Source: a virus
DNA length: 51,865 nt
IMG/VR virus record: IMGVR_UViG_3300034175_000023
Coordinates: 1-51,865 of that record
Direction: 5' to 3' (one strand)
Shown here: positions 22,297-29,230 of the stretch, piece after piece
Layout: each line of letters opens with the position of its first letter
Position numbering within the stretch: position 1 is the first letter of the stretch
Notes under the pieces: model-generated
Databases searched by the model: none
The model's input: only the letters and a program-made list of their open reading frames with translations
Told to the model about the DNA's origin: nothing
Made by a program: the position numbers and the translations under genes

Positions 22297-22534
22297 AGAC
22301 ATGTTCAAGGGTTTCTCACTGTTTAACGATATCAAAGACAAGGAGCTGCGTACTCGTAATCGTGCTGTAGTCCTGTGTAATATTGCTGAAGACAACACTC
22401 GCAACAAAGCTATCACGGCCAAAGGATCGGGCATCATCCTAGGCTACTTCGGCCTTATTCCAGAGGATGAACGGAACGATGTAAAGGAAGCATTCAAGCT
22501 GGGCATGCAACAACGTGGCTTTGCCCTAAGCTGA
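22286..22534 (+). CDS. Conserved small T7-group protein, 82 residues
   Basis: The product contains MFKGFSLFNDIKDKELRTRN and ends GMQQRGFALS. I recall short proteins of this type from other phages with T7-like replication genes, where their role is unknown. ATG at 22286 overlaps the HNH gene; an internal ATG at 22301 may be the true start. It is soluble, helical and basic. Confidence 0.7.
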   Translation: MLNKDMFKGFSLFNDIKDKELRTRNRAVVLCNIAEDNTRNKAITAKGSGIILGYFGLIPEDERNDVKEAFKLGMQQRGFALS

Positions 22535-22803
22535 TGGAGTTTGATAACCAACCTAAGCCTGTACACAACACGCTCCCTGCGGTATGGGAGCTTGTTAAGC
22601 AGGACATGACAAAGCGTAATGAGTTCGGTACTAACAAGTACGGAACCCCCTTACAACCCTTTAATGGACGAGATGTCCTACAAGACGCCTATGAGGAAGC
22701 TCTTGACCTCTGTGTCTACCTTCGACAGGCAATCTATGAACGTAATTCCAAAGCTGTTACTCACGATACCTCTAGTTACACTGACCCCCATTTCCCTTGC
22801 TAA
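22534..22803 (+). CDS. Small MazG/dNTP-hydrolase-like protein, 89 residues
   Basis: Residues of about 28-68 (NKYGTPLQPFNGRDVLQDAY, then EEALDLCVYLRQAI) resemble the helical Glu/Asp-bearing core of small phage all-alpha NTP pyrophosphohydrolases. The match is partial, with no full EExxE plus ExxD pair, so the activity is doubtful. The start overlaps the previous stop. The last 67 bp overlap the signal-peptide protein gene in another frame. Confidence 0.6.
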   Translation: MEFDNQPKPVHNTLPAVWELVKQDMTKRNEFGTNKYGTPLQPFNGRDVLQDAYEEALDLCVYLRQAIYERNSKAVTHDTSSYTDPHFPC

Positions 22804-23104
22804 TGATTGGACCACAAATGACACAATTCGACAAGCTGCTGTCCTCGGTACGTTCTACCTTGACCAAGCTCAAACAAAAGACATCAAAAATCACCCGTGG
22901 GCACACGAAACAAATCCTCTACTCGGTCGTAGCCCTAGTGATCCTCGCATTCGTAATTACTTCCTGTCGGCAGGGCTAATTCATACGGCTATTGCTTACA
23001 AGCTCCCTCCAGAGTATCGGAGGGGGTTTCAATATACAACCCTTGCATTGCAGCTTGCTGTAATTGCACATAACAAAAAGATCGGACTACGTTTTGAATT
23101 CTGA
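22736..23104 (+). CDS. Exported or membrane-anchored protein, 122 residues
   Basis: ATG at 22736 gives a typical signal peptide (MNVIPKLLLTIPLVTLTPIS, then LAND), with cleavage likely after LA at about residue 22. The mature part contains a TFYLDQAQTKDI helix, an ETNPLLG segment and two hydrophobic stretches near the C-terminus. Similar unnamed proteins occur in other podoviruses. The location is probably periplasm or envelope. It overlaps the previous gene by 68 bp, unusually far. A role in changing the host envelope is possible. Confidence 0.7.
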   Translation: MNVIPKLLLTIPLVTLTPISLANDWTTNDTIRQAAVLGTFYLDQAQTKDIKNHPWAHETNPLLGRSPSDPRIRNYFLSAGLIHTAIAYKLPPEYRRGFQYTTLALQLAVIAHNKKIGLRFEF

Positions 23105-23111
23105 AGATACC

Positions 23112-23267
23112 GTGACAATTACAAGAGAAGAGTATTTAGATCTTCTTGAAGACAGTAGTTTCCTTCTCTGCTTGGCAGCATGTGGGGTAGATAATTGGAT
23201 TGGTTATGATGACGCCAGAGAGATGTTTAATCAGGAAAATGCTGAAATGGGTGATGTGTACGAATGA
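23112..23267 (+). CDS. Small protein, 51 residues
   Basis: GTG at 23112 is preferred because MTITREEYLDLLEDSSFL matches the usual beginning of a class of short phage proteins with a following GVDNW motif, seen here as AACGVDNWIGYD. In-frame starts upstream fall inside the previous gene. It is acidic, helical and of unknown function. It overlaps thyX by 4 bp. Confidence 0.6.
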   Translation: MTITREEYLDLLEDSSFLLCLAACGVDNWIGYDDAREMFNQENAEMGDVYE

Positions 23268-23938
23268 GGACAGCCCATATTCAAGCAACCTTGATTGGTC
23301 ATTACGGTGACGATCTGACTGTGGTAAATGCAGCACGAGTGAGCTTTGAGAAGGAGAGCGGGTATGTACAATTCTCAGATGATCCTGAAGATAAGATGCT
23401 CTCTACACCAGATGCAAAGCTAATCACCTACCTTGCCAAGCATAAACACTTCTCCCCATTCAACCATGCCTTCCTGAGCTTCCGTGTCAAAGCTCCCATC
23501 TTCGTCGCTAGGCAGCTTGTTAAGCACAAGTTTATGCCTTGGAATGAAGTGAGTAGGCGCTATGTAGATTCTGAGCCTGAGTTCTTTATCCCCGATGTAT
23601 TTAGGGCTAAAGCGGATAATGTAAAGCAAGGAAGTTCAGACGAACCTTTCCCTGACTATTACAGCCACGACATGAAGGCCCATTGCCGAGCATCCCTTAA
23701 TCTATATCATTGGTATCTAGAACATAAGATGTGCCCTGAACAGGCACGTATGGTACTCCCTGCCAACATGATGACCGAATGGATTTGGTCTGGTACTTTA
23801 GGGGCCTTTGCTGACATGCTTAAGCTGCGACTTGATCCTCACACACAGAAGGAGAGCAGGGATGTAGCTAATCTAATCTACGCTCAAGCTCTCCCTCTGT
23901 TCCCCGTATCCCTTGCTGCACTATTGGAAAATAAATGA
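23264..23938 (+). CDS. thyX: Flavin-dependent thymidylate synthase ThyX
   Basis: Makes dTMP from dUMP using FAD, NADPH and methylene-tetrahydrofolate. The protein has 224 residues, the normal ThyX size. The signature RHR-x7-S appears as KHKFMPWNEVSRRY, with Lys in place of both Arg, followed by YVDSEPEFF. PANMMTEWIWSGTLGAFADMLKLR contains the C-terminal substrate-binding part. Phage ThyX proteins vary at the RHR positions, so the enzyme is probably active. It sits with the RNR and MazG genes in a nucleotide-supply block. Confidence 0.92.
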   Translation: MRTAHIQATLIGHYGDDLTVVNAARVSFEKESGYVQFSDDPEDKMLSTPDAKLITYLAKHKHFSPFNHAFLSFRVKAPIFVARQLVKHKFMPWNEVSRRYVDSEPEFFIPDVFRAKADNVKQGSSDEPFPDYYSHDMKAHCRASLNLYHWYLEHKMCPEQARMVLPANMMTEWIWSGTLGAFADMLKLRLDPHTQKESRDVANLIYAQALPLFPVSLAALLENK

Positions 23939-24063
23939 AGAAGACCAAATATTACATTATAGAGCATGATCGATATGTTGAAGTTGTCGATCAAGATGGA
24001 AACCATGTAAATAGTTTCTGGACTTTTTATGATGCATATGCCAATTATCTTATTGAAAAATAA
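23935..24063 (+). CDS. Small protein, 42 residues, first of two tandem paralogues
   Basis: ATG at 23935 overlaps the thyX stop (ATGA); TAA is at 24063. The product is beta-rich at its start (YYIIEHDRYVEVVDQDG) and ends in FYDAYANYLIEK. The next gene has the same plan and a similar end (DALLFANYLNER), so the two look like a tandem duplication. The function is unknown. Confidence 0.65.
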   Translation: MKKTKYYIIEHDRYVEVVDQDGNHVNSFWTFYDAYANYLIEK

Positions 24064-24216
24064 ATGAAGCCATTCCATGTAATGCCGAATGGAATTAGGT
24101 TTGGAGTTTTCGATGCTGTCGGTGTCTTCGTAGATGATTTTATGACGGAAAAAGATGCCCTGTTGTTTGCCAATTATCTTAATGAAAGACGTAATGACCA
24201 AAATCCTAATTCTTGA
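24064..24216 (+). CDS. Small protein, 50 residues, second tandem paralogue
   Basis: ATG at 24064 directly follows the previous stop. The product has strands (FHVMPNGIRFGVFDAVGVFV), then the ANYL helix shared with its upstream neighbour. It overlaps the exonuclease gene by 23 bp. Both proteins may form one small alpha/beta unit. Confidence 0.65.
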   Translation: MKPFHVMPNGIRFGVFDAVGVFVDDFMTEKDALLFANYLNERRNDQNPNS

Positions 24217-24937
24217 CATCGAAACAGCTCCTACCTCTGCTTACGTATGGGGTGTGTGGGATCAGAATGTAGCAATGAATCAAATCATCAAGCCGGGATA
24301 TATTCTGTCCTATGCGGCTAAGTGGGCAGGGGGAGTTGCTGTGGTGTGCCAATCTCTGAACACCAACACCAAAGAAGAGATGCTGTATGGTGTTTATAAC
24401 CTTCTTACGGAAGCGGATATTGTAGTTCATTACAATGGTAAGAAATTTGATATTCCTACTTTGAACCGGGAATTCATTCTAATGGGCTGGAAACCACCAG
24501 CAGGATATAAGCAGATTGACTTGCTTCCAATTGTACGACAGCAATTCAAGTTCCCACATAATAAGCTTGATTATGTCGCCCGAGCTTTGGGTTGTGGAGG
24601 AAAGCTGAAACATGCAGGCTTTGATATGTGGATTGGCTGTATGCAGAACGATCCTGCAAGCTGGGAGATGATGGAGGAATACAATGTGGAAGATGTTATC
24701 GTCACAGAACGTCTGTATGACAAAATTCTTCCTTGGATTCCTAATCACCCTAACGTTGGCCTGTTCAATGGGGTGCCGGACGGCTGTCCTAATTGCGGTG
24801 GCCTTCATCTGGAAAGGCGGGGCTTCTCTTTCACTGCCGTAGGTAAGTATCAGCGCTATCAGTGCAAAGACTGTGGCACATGGAGTCGTGGTAAGCAGAA
24901 CGTAGCTGTTAAGAACAACATTGTGAGGGCCAACTAA
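24194..24937 (+). CDS. DEDD-type 3'-5' exonuclease (RNase H fold) with C-terminal zinc ribbon
   Basis: The protein has 247 residues from ATG at 24194. The nuclease part starts KILILDIETAP (Asp8, Glu10), has VVHYNGKKFDIPTLNREF with the second-motif Asp, and VEDVIVTERLYDKI with the last Asp. This layout is that of DnaQ-like exonucleases. Residues from about 198 carry two Cys pairs, CPNC and CKDC, as in a zinc ribbon that may hold DNA or RNA. Because the polymerase already has a proofreading domain, this enzyme may serve recombination, repair or RNA decay. Confidence 0.82.
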   Translation: MTKILILDIETAPTSAYVWGVWDQNVAMNQIIKPGYILSYAAKWAGGVAVVCQSLNTNTKEEMLYGVYNLLTEADIVVHYNGKKFDIPTLNREFILMGWKPPAGYKQIDLLPIVRQQFKFPHNKLDYVARALGCGGKLKHAGFDMWIGCMQNDPASWEMMEEYNVEDVIVTERLYDKILPWIPNHPNVGLFNGVPDGCPNCGGLHLERRGFSFTAVGKYQRYQCKDCGTWSRGKQNVAVKNNIVRAN

Positions 24938-25269
24938 TGCATTACGATCTGGATGACTACCAAGTAGAAGCAGAGATGTTTGCTATTTATCCCGAAGTGG
25001 CAACGGGAAGTAATTCAGAACTCTCCTATCTCTCCCTTGGCCTCTGTGGAGAGGCTGGGGAGGTGGCTGAGAAGATTAAGAAGAAGATTCGTGATGGGAA
25101 GTTTGACAGACATGAAACTGCTAAAGAGTTGGGGGATGTACTGTGGTATGTCGCTAATATGGCAGCAGCATTGGACTATAGTCTGGCTGACATTGCTTAT
25201 GACAATATTAAGAAACTCACCGACCGGAAACAACGGAATGTAATCGCTGGTAGTGGCGACAATCGATAA
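24937..25269 (+). CDS. MazG-like nucleotide pyrophosphohydrolase
   Basis: Hydrolyses non-canonical or excess NTPs to monophosphates. The protein has 110 residues. GEAGEVAEKIKKKIRDG and KELGDVLWYVANMA are the metal-binding EExxE and ExxD helices of the MazG fold. The start coincides with the previous stop (TAATG). It precedes the ribonucleotide reductase gene by a few bases, in keeping with balancing nucleotide pools during phage replication. Confidence 0.85.
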   Translation: MHYDLDDYQVEAEMFAIYPEVATGSNSELSYLSLGLCGEAGEVAEKIKKKIRDGKFDRHETAKELGDVLWYVANMAAALDYSLADIAYDNIKKLTDRKQRNVIAGSGDNR

Positions 25270-25276
25270 GGAACTA

Positions 25277-27250
25277 ATGACAAAACAACCATCGCTGCGC
25301 AGTCAGCTTATTACTCGTCGTACTTACAATCGCCCTCTTGACGAGCAGGGTAAGGTGTTTGAAACCTTTGAACAAACTGTTGATCGTGTAATCGGACATC
25401 AAGAGTGGCTGTGGGATCGAGCAGAAACTAAGGTACAGAAATATGACGACATCGCCATTCGAGAACAAGAATTGGCAGAGCTTAGAAAGCTCATGTTGGA
25501 ACGTAAGGTACTTATGTCCGGTCGTACTCTCTGGCTCGGAGGTACAGAGGTTGCTAAGCGTCGAGAAGCTTCGCAATTCAATTGTTCATTCACCAATGTC
25601 GAAACTATCCATGATGTTGTGGATGTCCTGTGGTTGCTCATGCAAGGATGTGGAGTGGGCTTCCGTCCAATTGTGGGGCAGCTCACTGGATTCCAAAAGC
25701 CCATCCAAGAAATTGAAATCATTCGTTCAGAAAGAACAGACAAGAATGGAAAGCAAGATAATACCGAAACCTTTGTCGATGGTGTCTGGACTATTCAGGT
25801 CGGAGACAGTGCAGAAGCATGGTCAAAGAGCATTGGTAAACTGGTCTCTCATAAGTTTCCCGCCCATAAACTTGTACTCGATTTCTCCCAGATTAGACCA
25901 GCAGGTGAAAGGTTAAAAGGATATGGTTGGATTAGTTCTGGTGATGCTAGCCTTGCTACTGCTTATACTAACATCATTCAAATCCTTAATCGTCGTTCTG
26001 GTAGCCTCCTTACTCGGATCGATATTCTTGATCTTGTTAACTGGCTTGGGACTGTCCTTAGCTCTCGTCGTAGTGCTGAAATTGCACTCTTTGAGTATGG
26101 AGAAGATGAATGGGAAGAATTCGCAGTAGCCAAACGAAACTGGTGGGAAGATAATGTACAACGAGCACAAAGTAATAATTCCCTCCTCTTTAAGCAGAAG
26201 CCAAGCAGAGATGCTCTTAAAGCTATATTCGACCTTATGGTGGAGTCTGGAGGATCAGAACCCGGCTTCATCAATGGACAGGCGGCCACGAAAAGAGCCC
26301 CATGGTTTAAGGGAGTCAATCCTTGCGCTGAAATCCTTCTTGGCAACAAATCATTCTGTAACCTAACGGAGGTAGACGTTGCAAAGTTCAAAGGTGATTC
26401 CGCAGGGTTGCGAAGAGCTATTCACATTGCTGCAAGGGCTAACTACAGACAAACCTGTGTTAATCTCATTGATGGTGTCTTGCAAGAGGCATGGCACCTT
26501 AACAACAGCTTCCTGCGTCTGTGTGGGGTGGGACTTACTGGTATTGTCCGACGGCCGGATTTGGGCGCATACGATTACTCCGAGTTGCAACGAACTGCTA
26601 CCAGCGGAGCTTATTCAATGGCTGACGAACTTGGGCTTCCTCGTCCAAAGAACGTTACTACTATCAAGCCCTCAGGAACCCTATCAAAGGTCATGGACAC
26701 TACGGAGGGAGTACACAAGCCCCTCGGTCGATACATCTTCAACAATGTCAACTTCGGTAAACATGACCCCCTTGTTCCTCTTTGTAGAGCAGCAGGATAT
26801 AAGGTTATCGACAACCCAAGTGACCCCGAAGCGGTCCTCATTACTTTCCCGGTTTGCTGGGCGGATGTTCCCTTCGAAAAAGTAAATGGGATGGATGTCA
26901 ACCTTGAGAGCGCAGTTAGTCAGCTTGAGCGCTACAAGATGTTGATGATTAACTGGTGTCAGCAAAATGTCTCTGCGACTATCAGCTATAGCGTTGATGA
27001 AGTGCCAGCTATCATTGATTGGCTGCTTGATAATTGGGATAATTATGTCGGGGTATCTTTCCTGTTCCGTACTGATCCAACTAAGACGGCTAAGGATTTG
27101 GGATATCTCTACCTCCCACAGGAAGTAGTGACTAAGGAAGCATACGATGCTTATATGGCGATCATTCAGCCTATTGAGCTTAACAAGGCTAATGACATTA
27201 ATGCAGAATTGGAGGATGAATGTGCAGGAGGAGCTTGCCCAATCCGGTGA
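25277..27250 (+). CDS. Class II (adenosylcobalamin-dependent) ribonucleoside-triphosphate reductase
   Basis: Reduces ribonucleotides to deoxyribonucleotides, using coenzyme B12 to make a thiyl radical. The protein has 657 residues from ATG at 25277, after AAGGAACTA. The active-site pair is Cys103 (NCSFTNVE) and Cys416 (RLCGVGLTG), and the probable thiyl radical Cys350 is in NPCAEILL. The C-terminal shuttle pair CAGGACPIR (Cys649, Cys654) passes electrons from thioredoxin. The layout is that of the monomeric Lactobacillus-type enzyme, so it works on triphosphates and needs host B12. The phage would thus depend on a host that makes or imports cobalamin. With thyX and mazG it forms a nucleotide-supply block. 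Confidence 0.93.
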   Translation: MTKQPSLRSQLITRRTYNRPLDEQGKVFETFEQTVDRVIGHQEWLWDRAETKVQKYDDIAIREQELAELRKLMLERKVLMSGRTLWLGGTEVAKRREASQFNCSFTNVETIHDVVDVLWLLMQGCGVGFRPIVGQLTGFQKPIQEIEIIRSERTDKNGKQDNTETFVDGVWTIQVGDSAEAWSKSIGKLVSHKFPAHKLVLDFSQIRPAGERLKGYGWISSGDASLATAYTNIIQILNRRSGSLLTRIDILDLVNWLGTVLSSRRSAEIALFEYGEDEWEEFAVAKRNWWEDNVQRAQSNNSLLFKQKPSRDALKAIFDLMVESGGSEPGFINGQAATKRAPWFKGVNPCAEILLGNKSFCNLTEVDVAKFKGDSAGLRRAIHIAARANYRQTCVNLIDGVLQEAWHLNNSFLRLCGVGLTGIVRRPDLGAYDYSELQRTATSGAYSMADELGLPRPKNVTTIKPSGTLSKVMDTTEGVHKPLGRYIFNNVNFGKHDPLVPLCRAAGYKVIDNPSDPEAVLITFPVCWADVPFEKVNGMDVNLESAVSQLERYKMLMINWCQQNVSATISYSVDEVPAIIDWLLDNWDNYVGVSFLFRTDPTKTAKDLGYLYLPQEVVTKEAYDAYMAIIQPIELNKANDINAELEDECAGGACPIR

Positions 27251-27318
27251 TTAGGATGCTAAAGAAGGGGATCACTAAGGTGGTCCCTAAAATGTACAGA
27301 TGCCGATGAAAGGAACTA

Positions 27319-27534
27319 ATGGCAATTTCAATTGAAGCAGGGTGTGCTAAAATCCCAGGAACTACCAACTCCTACCTCTACCGATATTCAGACAATGCTG
27401 GAAATCACGTAGTGGTGTTCTTAGCCAATAAGATTCCCGAGATTGGGGATAGCATTGAGAATGGCGTACTAGTCCCGCTAGTAGGCTACAAGATTAACAA
27501 TGATCCGGGCTTCCAAGCTAAGCGCTGCGATTAA
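27319..27534 (+). CDS. Small protein, 71 residues, last of the plus-strand genes
   Basis: ATG at 27319 follows AAAGGAACTA. The product is beta-rich (NHVVVFLANKIPEIGDSIEN) and soluble with no recognised motif. It is followed 10 bp later by the terminator that divides the two transcription blocks. A possible 17-codon frame at 27256-27309, between RNR and this gene, is too short to assess. Confidence 0.7.
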   Translation: MAISIEAGCAKIPGTTNSYLYRYSDNAGNHVVVFLANKIPEIGDSIENGVLVPLVGYKINNDPGFQAKRCD

Positions 27535-27544
27535 ACAAAAAAAA

Positions 27545-27572
27545 AGCCACTAGGGATTTCTCCTTAGTGGCT
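27545..27572. terminator. Bidirectional terminator between early and late blocks
   Basis: AGCCACTA (27545-27552) pairs perfectly with TAGTGGCT (27565-27572). On the minus strand the hairpin is followed by a run of nine T, so it strongly ends late transcription after the gene at 27600. On the plus strand the following CTCTCCTT is a weaker tail. A CACTC/GAGTG hairpin just to the right may help. Confidence 0.9.
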
Positions 27573-27599
27573 CTCTCCTTACTCACTCTATTCTGAGTG

Positions 27600-29219
27600 T
27601 TACAATCCAAACCTAGTTTTAAAGATGTTAATTAATTGCGGTGTCAAGACGGTTTCAATAGCCAACTCGTTAGGGTGCACACCGTCGGTTGCATAGTTAA
27701 GGGCAGGAATCCATCTCTCAGGGTTTGCCCCGTCCCCCATACCGCCTAAGAAAATACACTTAACACTGTACGAATTAGCCAAATCAGAAATCTGCTGTTC
27801 CTGTTTAAGCTTTGCGGCATACTGTGCAGTGTTAAGCGAATTTGAAGGCATACGATTGGTAAAAATAACTTCTGGGATACCATATTTCTGTGCTGTTGCC
27901 ATCACGTCAGTTGCAAGAGCAAATGCATTCTGGACAGTAGCATCCGTAACCCCACCATCATTTACACTATCCACCCCAACAATCAAAATCGAAGGAGGAG
28001 GTACACCAGCAGCCAGAGCATTCTTAGCCTGTGCCCAATAGGTAGCAGAAGTTTGCGAGGAAGCCCCAAAATTGCAAGGAATAACAGGTCTTTGAGGGGT
28101 TGATACCGACATGCATGCTCTATACACCCACGAAGAAACCTTATCTGTTACCAGCCCATCGTTCTGATGGGTTGAATCCCCCACATCCCAAACACTTAAT
28201 ACTGGAACGTTGTAAGAGACAATTGGGAATACATCCATAAGGACATTGTCGAGGCCAAAGTTCCATCCAAAGTTTCCAACACCATCCTCTAGTGCGGCGC
28301 CTACCTGAATAGTGCGGCCCCTCATAGCATCCGTAGGAAGCCTTGTAGCGCCCTGTAGGCCCACGAAAGGAAATCCGGCAGCCGTACCATCCTGATAGAA
28401 GCGATAGACCAACAGCGGCCTTGTACCACCGTCTAAACGGCTTTCTCTGCTCTTCAGAGCCACCTTGTTAGAGATGACGTAAGTCTGGTCCACATTAGTC
28501 TTGTCCACTCCAGTTGCGTTAGCGGAATAGGAACCAAGAGTTTTAACAGCGGTTGCGGGATCACTAGCAATGGGGAATGTGAAACTAAGGCTATCCACCA
28601 AGGTAATAGCAGCCGCAGTAACATTGAACACAGTAACATCAGTACCTCGAATGGTAATAGTGTTTCCTGTTACAAGTCCATGAGGTTTCTTAGTCACCAT
28701 AGTGGCTACAGTACCAGTGTTGGCTAGGGATACAATTTCTACACCCGGCCAAGACACTGGTTGGAATCCATTAACCGTTCCGGCAGGTGCCAGCTGATTG
28801 TAAGCAGTGGGTGTGCCCCCTACACTATACACAGGCAAGGAGAGATTCTGGCTGAGGGTAAGTCCGTTGGCAATTGCGAAATCATTAGACTCAGTGACCC
28901 CAACTAGTGCCCTCGATCCGTTAAGAATGCTGGTAGCTGATCGATTAATGCGCAACAGTCTTACTGCATTAAAGGGGGCTTCCATTTCCATCTTAACACT
29001 CATAGTCCATTTAGAACTTGAATGACCAGTGGTTTGTAAGATTCCTCCTGTACCACTAACCCCATAGAATCTACTTAAAGCCTCTGTACGGAGACTAGAA
29101 GTGGAGAACGGAGTACCCCCCGGACCCCCACTTGCAAAGAGCTGTCGCAGCTTGTCCTGATTAGCCCCAGTGAATCCAGTTTGGGAGAGGTATTGCTTTT
29201 CTAAATCTTGAATTGCCAT
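27600..29219 (-). CDS. Tail-associated SGNH hydrolase (esterase/deacetylase)
   Basis: The protein has 539 residues. The first 80 are Gly/Ser-rich, like a structural anchor. The C-terminal domain has the SGNH blocks: WDVGDSTHQNDG (nucleophile Ser near 347), ILIVGVDSVNDGG (Asn near 419) and TDGVHPNE (catalytic Asp and His near 514). Enzymes of this group remove O-acetyl or acyl groups from surface polysaccharide. Placed after two tailspike-like genes, it is probably a virion enzyme that trims the receptor. It is the last late gene, and its ATG follows TAGGAACATA. Confidence 0.82.
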   Translation of the reverse strand: MAIQDLEKQYLSQTGFTGANQDKLRQLFASGGPGGTPFSTSSLRTEALSRFYGVSGTGGILQTTGHSSSKWTMSVKMEMEAPFNAVRLLRINRSATSILNGSRALVGVTESNDFAIANGLTLSQNLSLPVYSVGGTPTAYNQLAPAGTVNGFQPVSWPGVEIVSLANTGTVATMVTKKPHGLVTGNTITIRGTDVTVFNVTAAAITLVDSLSFTFPIASDPATAVKTLGSYSANATGVDKTNVDQTYVISNKVALKSRESRLDGGTRPLLVYRFYQDGTAAGFPFVGLQGATRLPTDAMRGRTIQVGAALEDGVGNFGWNFGLDNVLMDVFPIVSYNVPVLSVWDVGDSTHQNDGLVTDKVSSWVYRACMSVSTPQRPVIPCNFGASSQTSATYWAQAKNALAAGVPPPSILIVGVDSVNDGGVTDATVQNAFALATDVMATAQKYGIPEVIFTNRMPSNSLNTAQYAAKLKQEQQISDLANSYSVKCIFLGGMGDGANPERWIPALNYATDGVHPNELAIETVLTPQLINIFKTRFGL

Positions 29220-29230
29220 TATGTTCCTAT

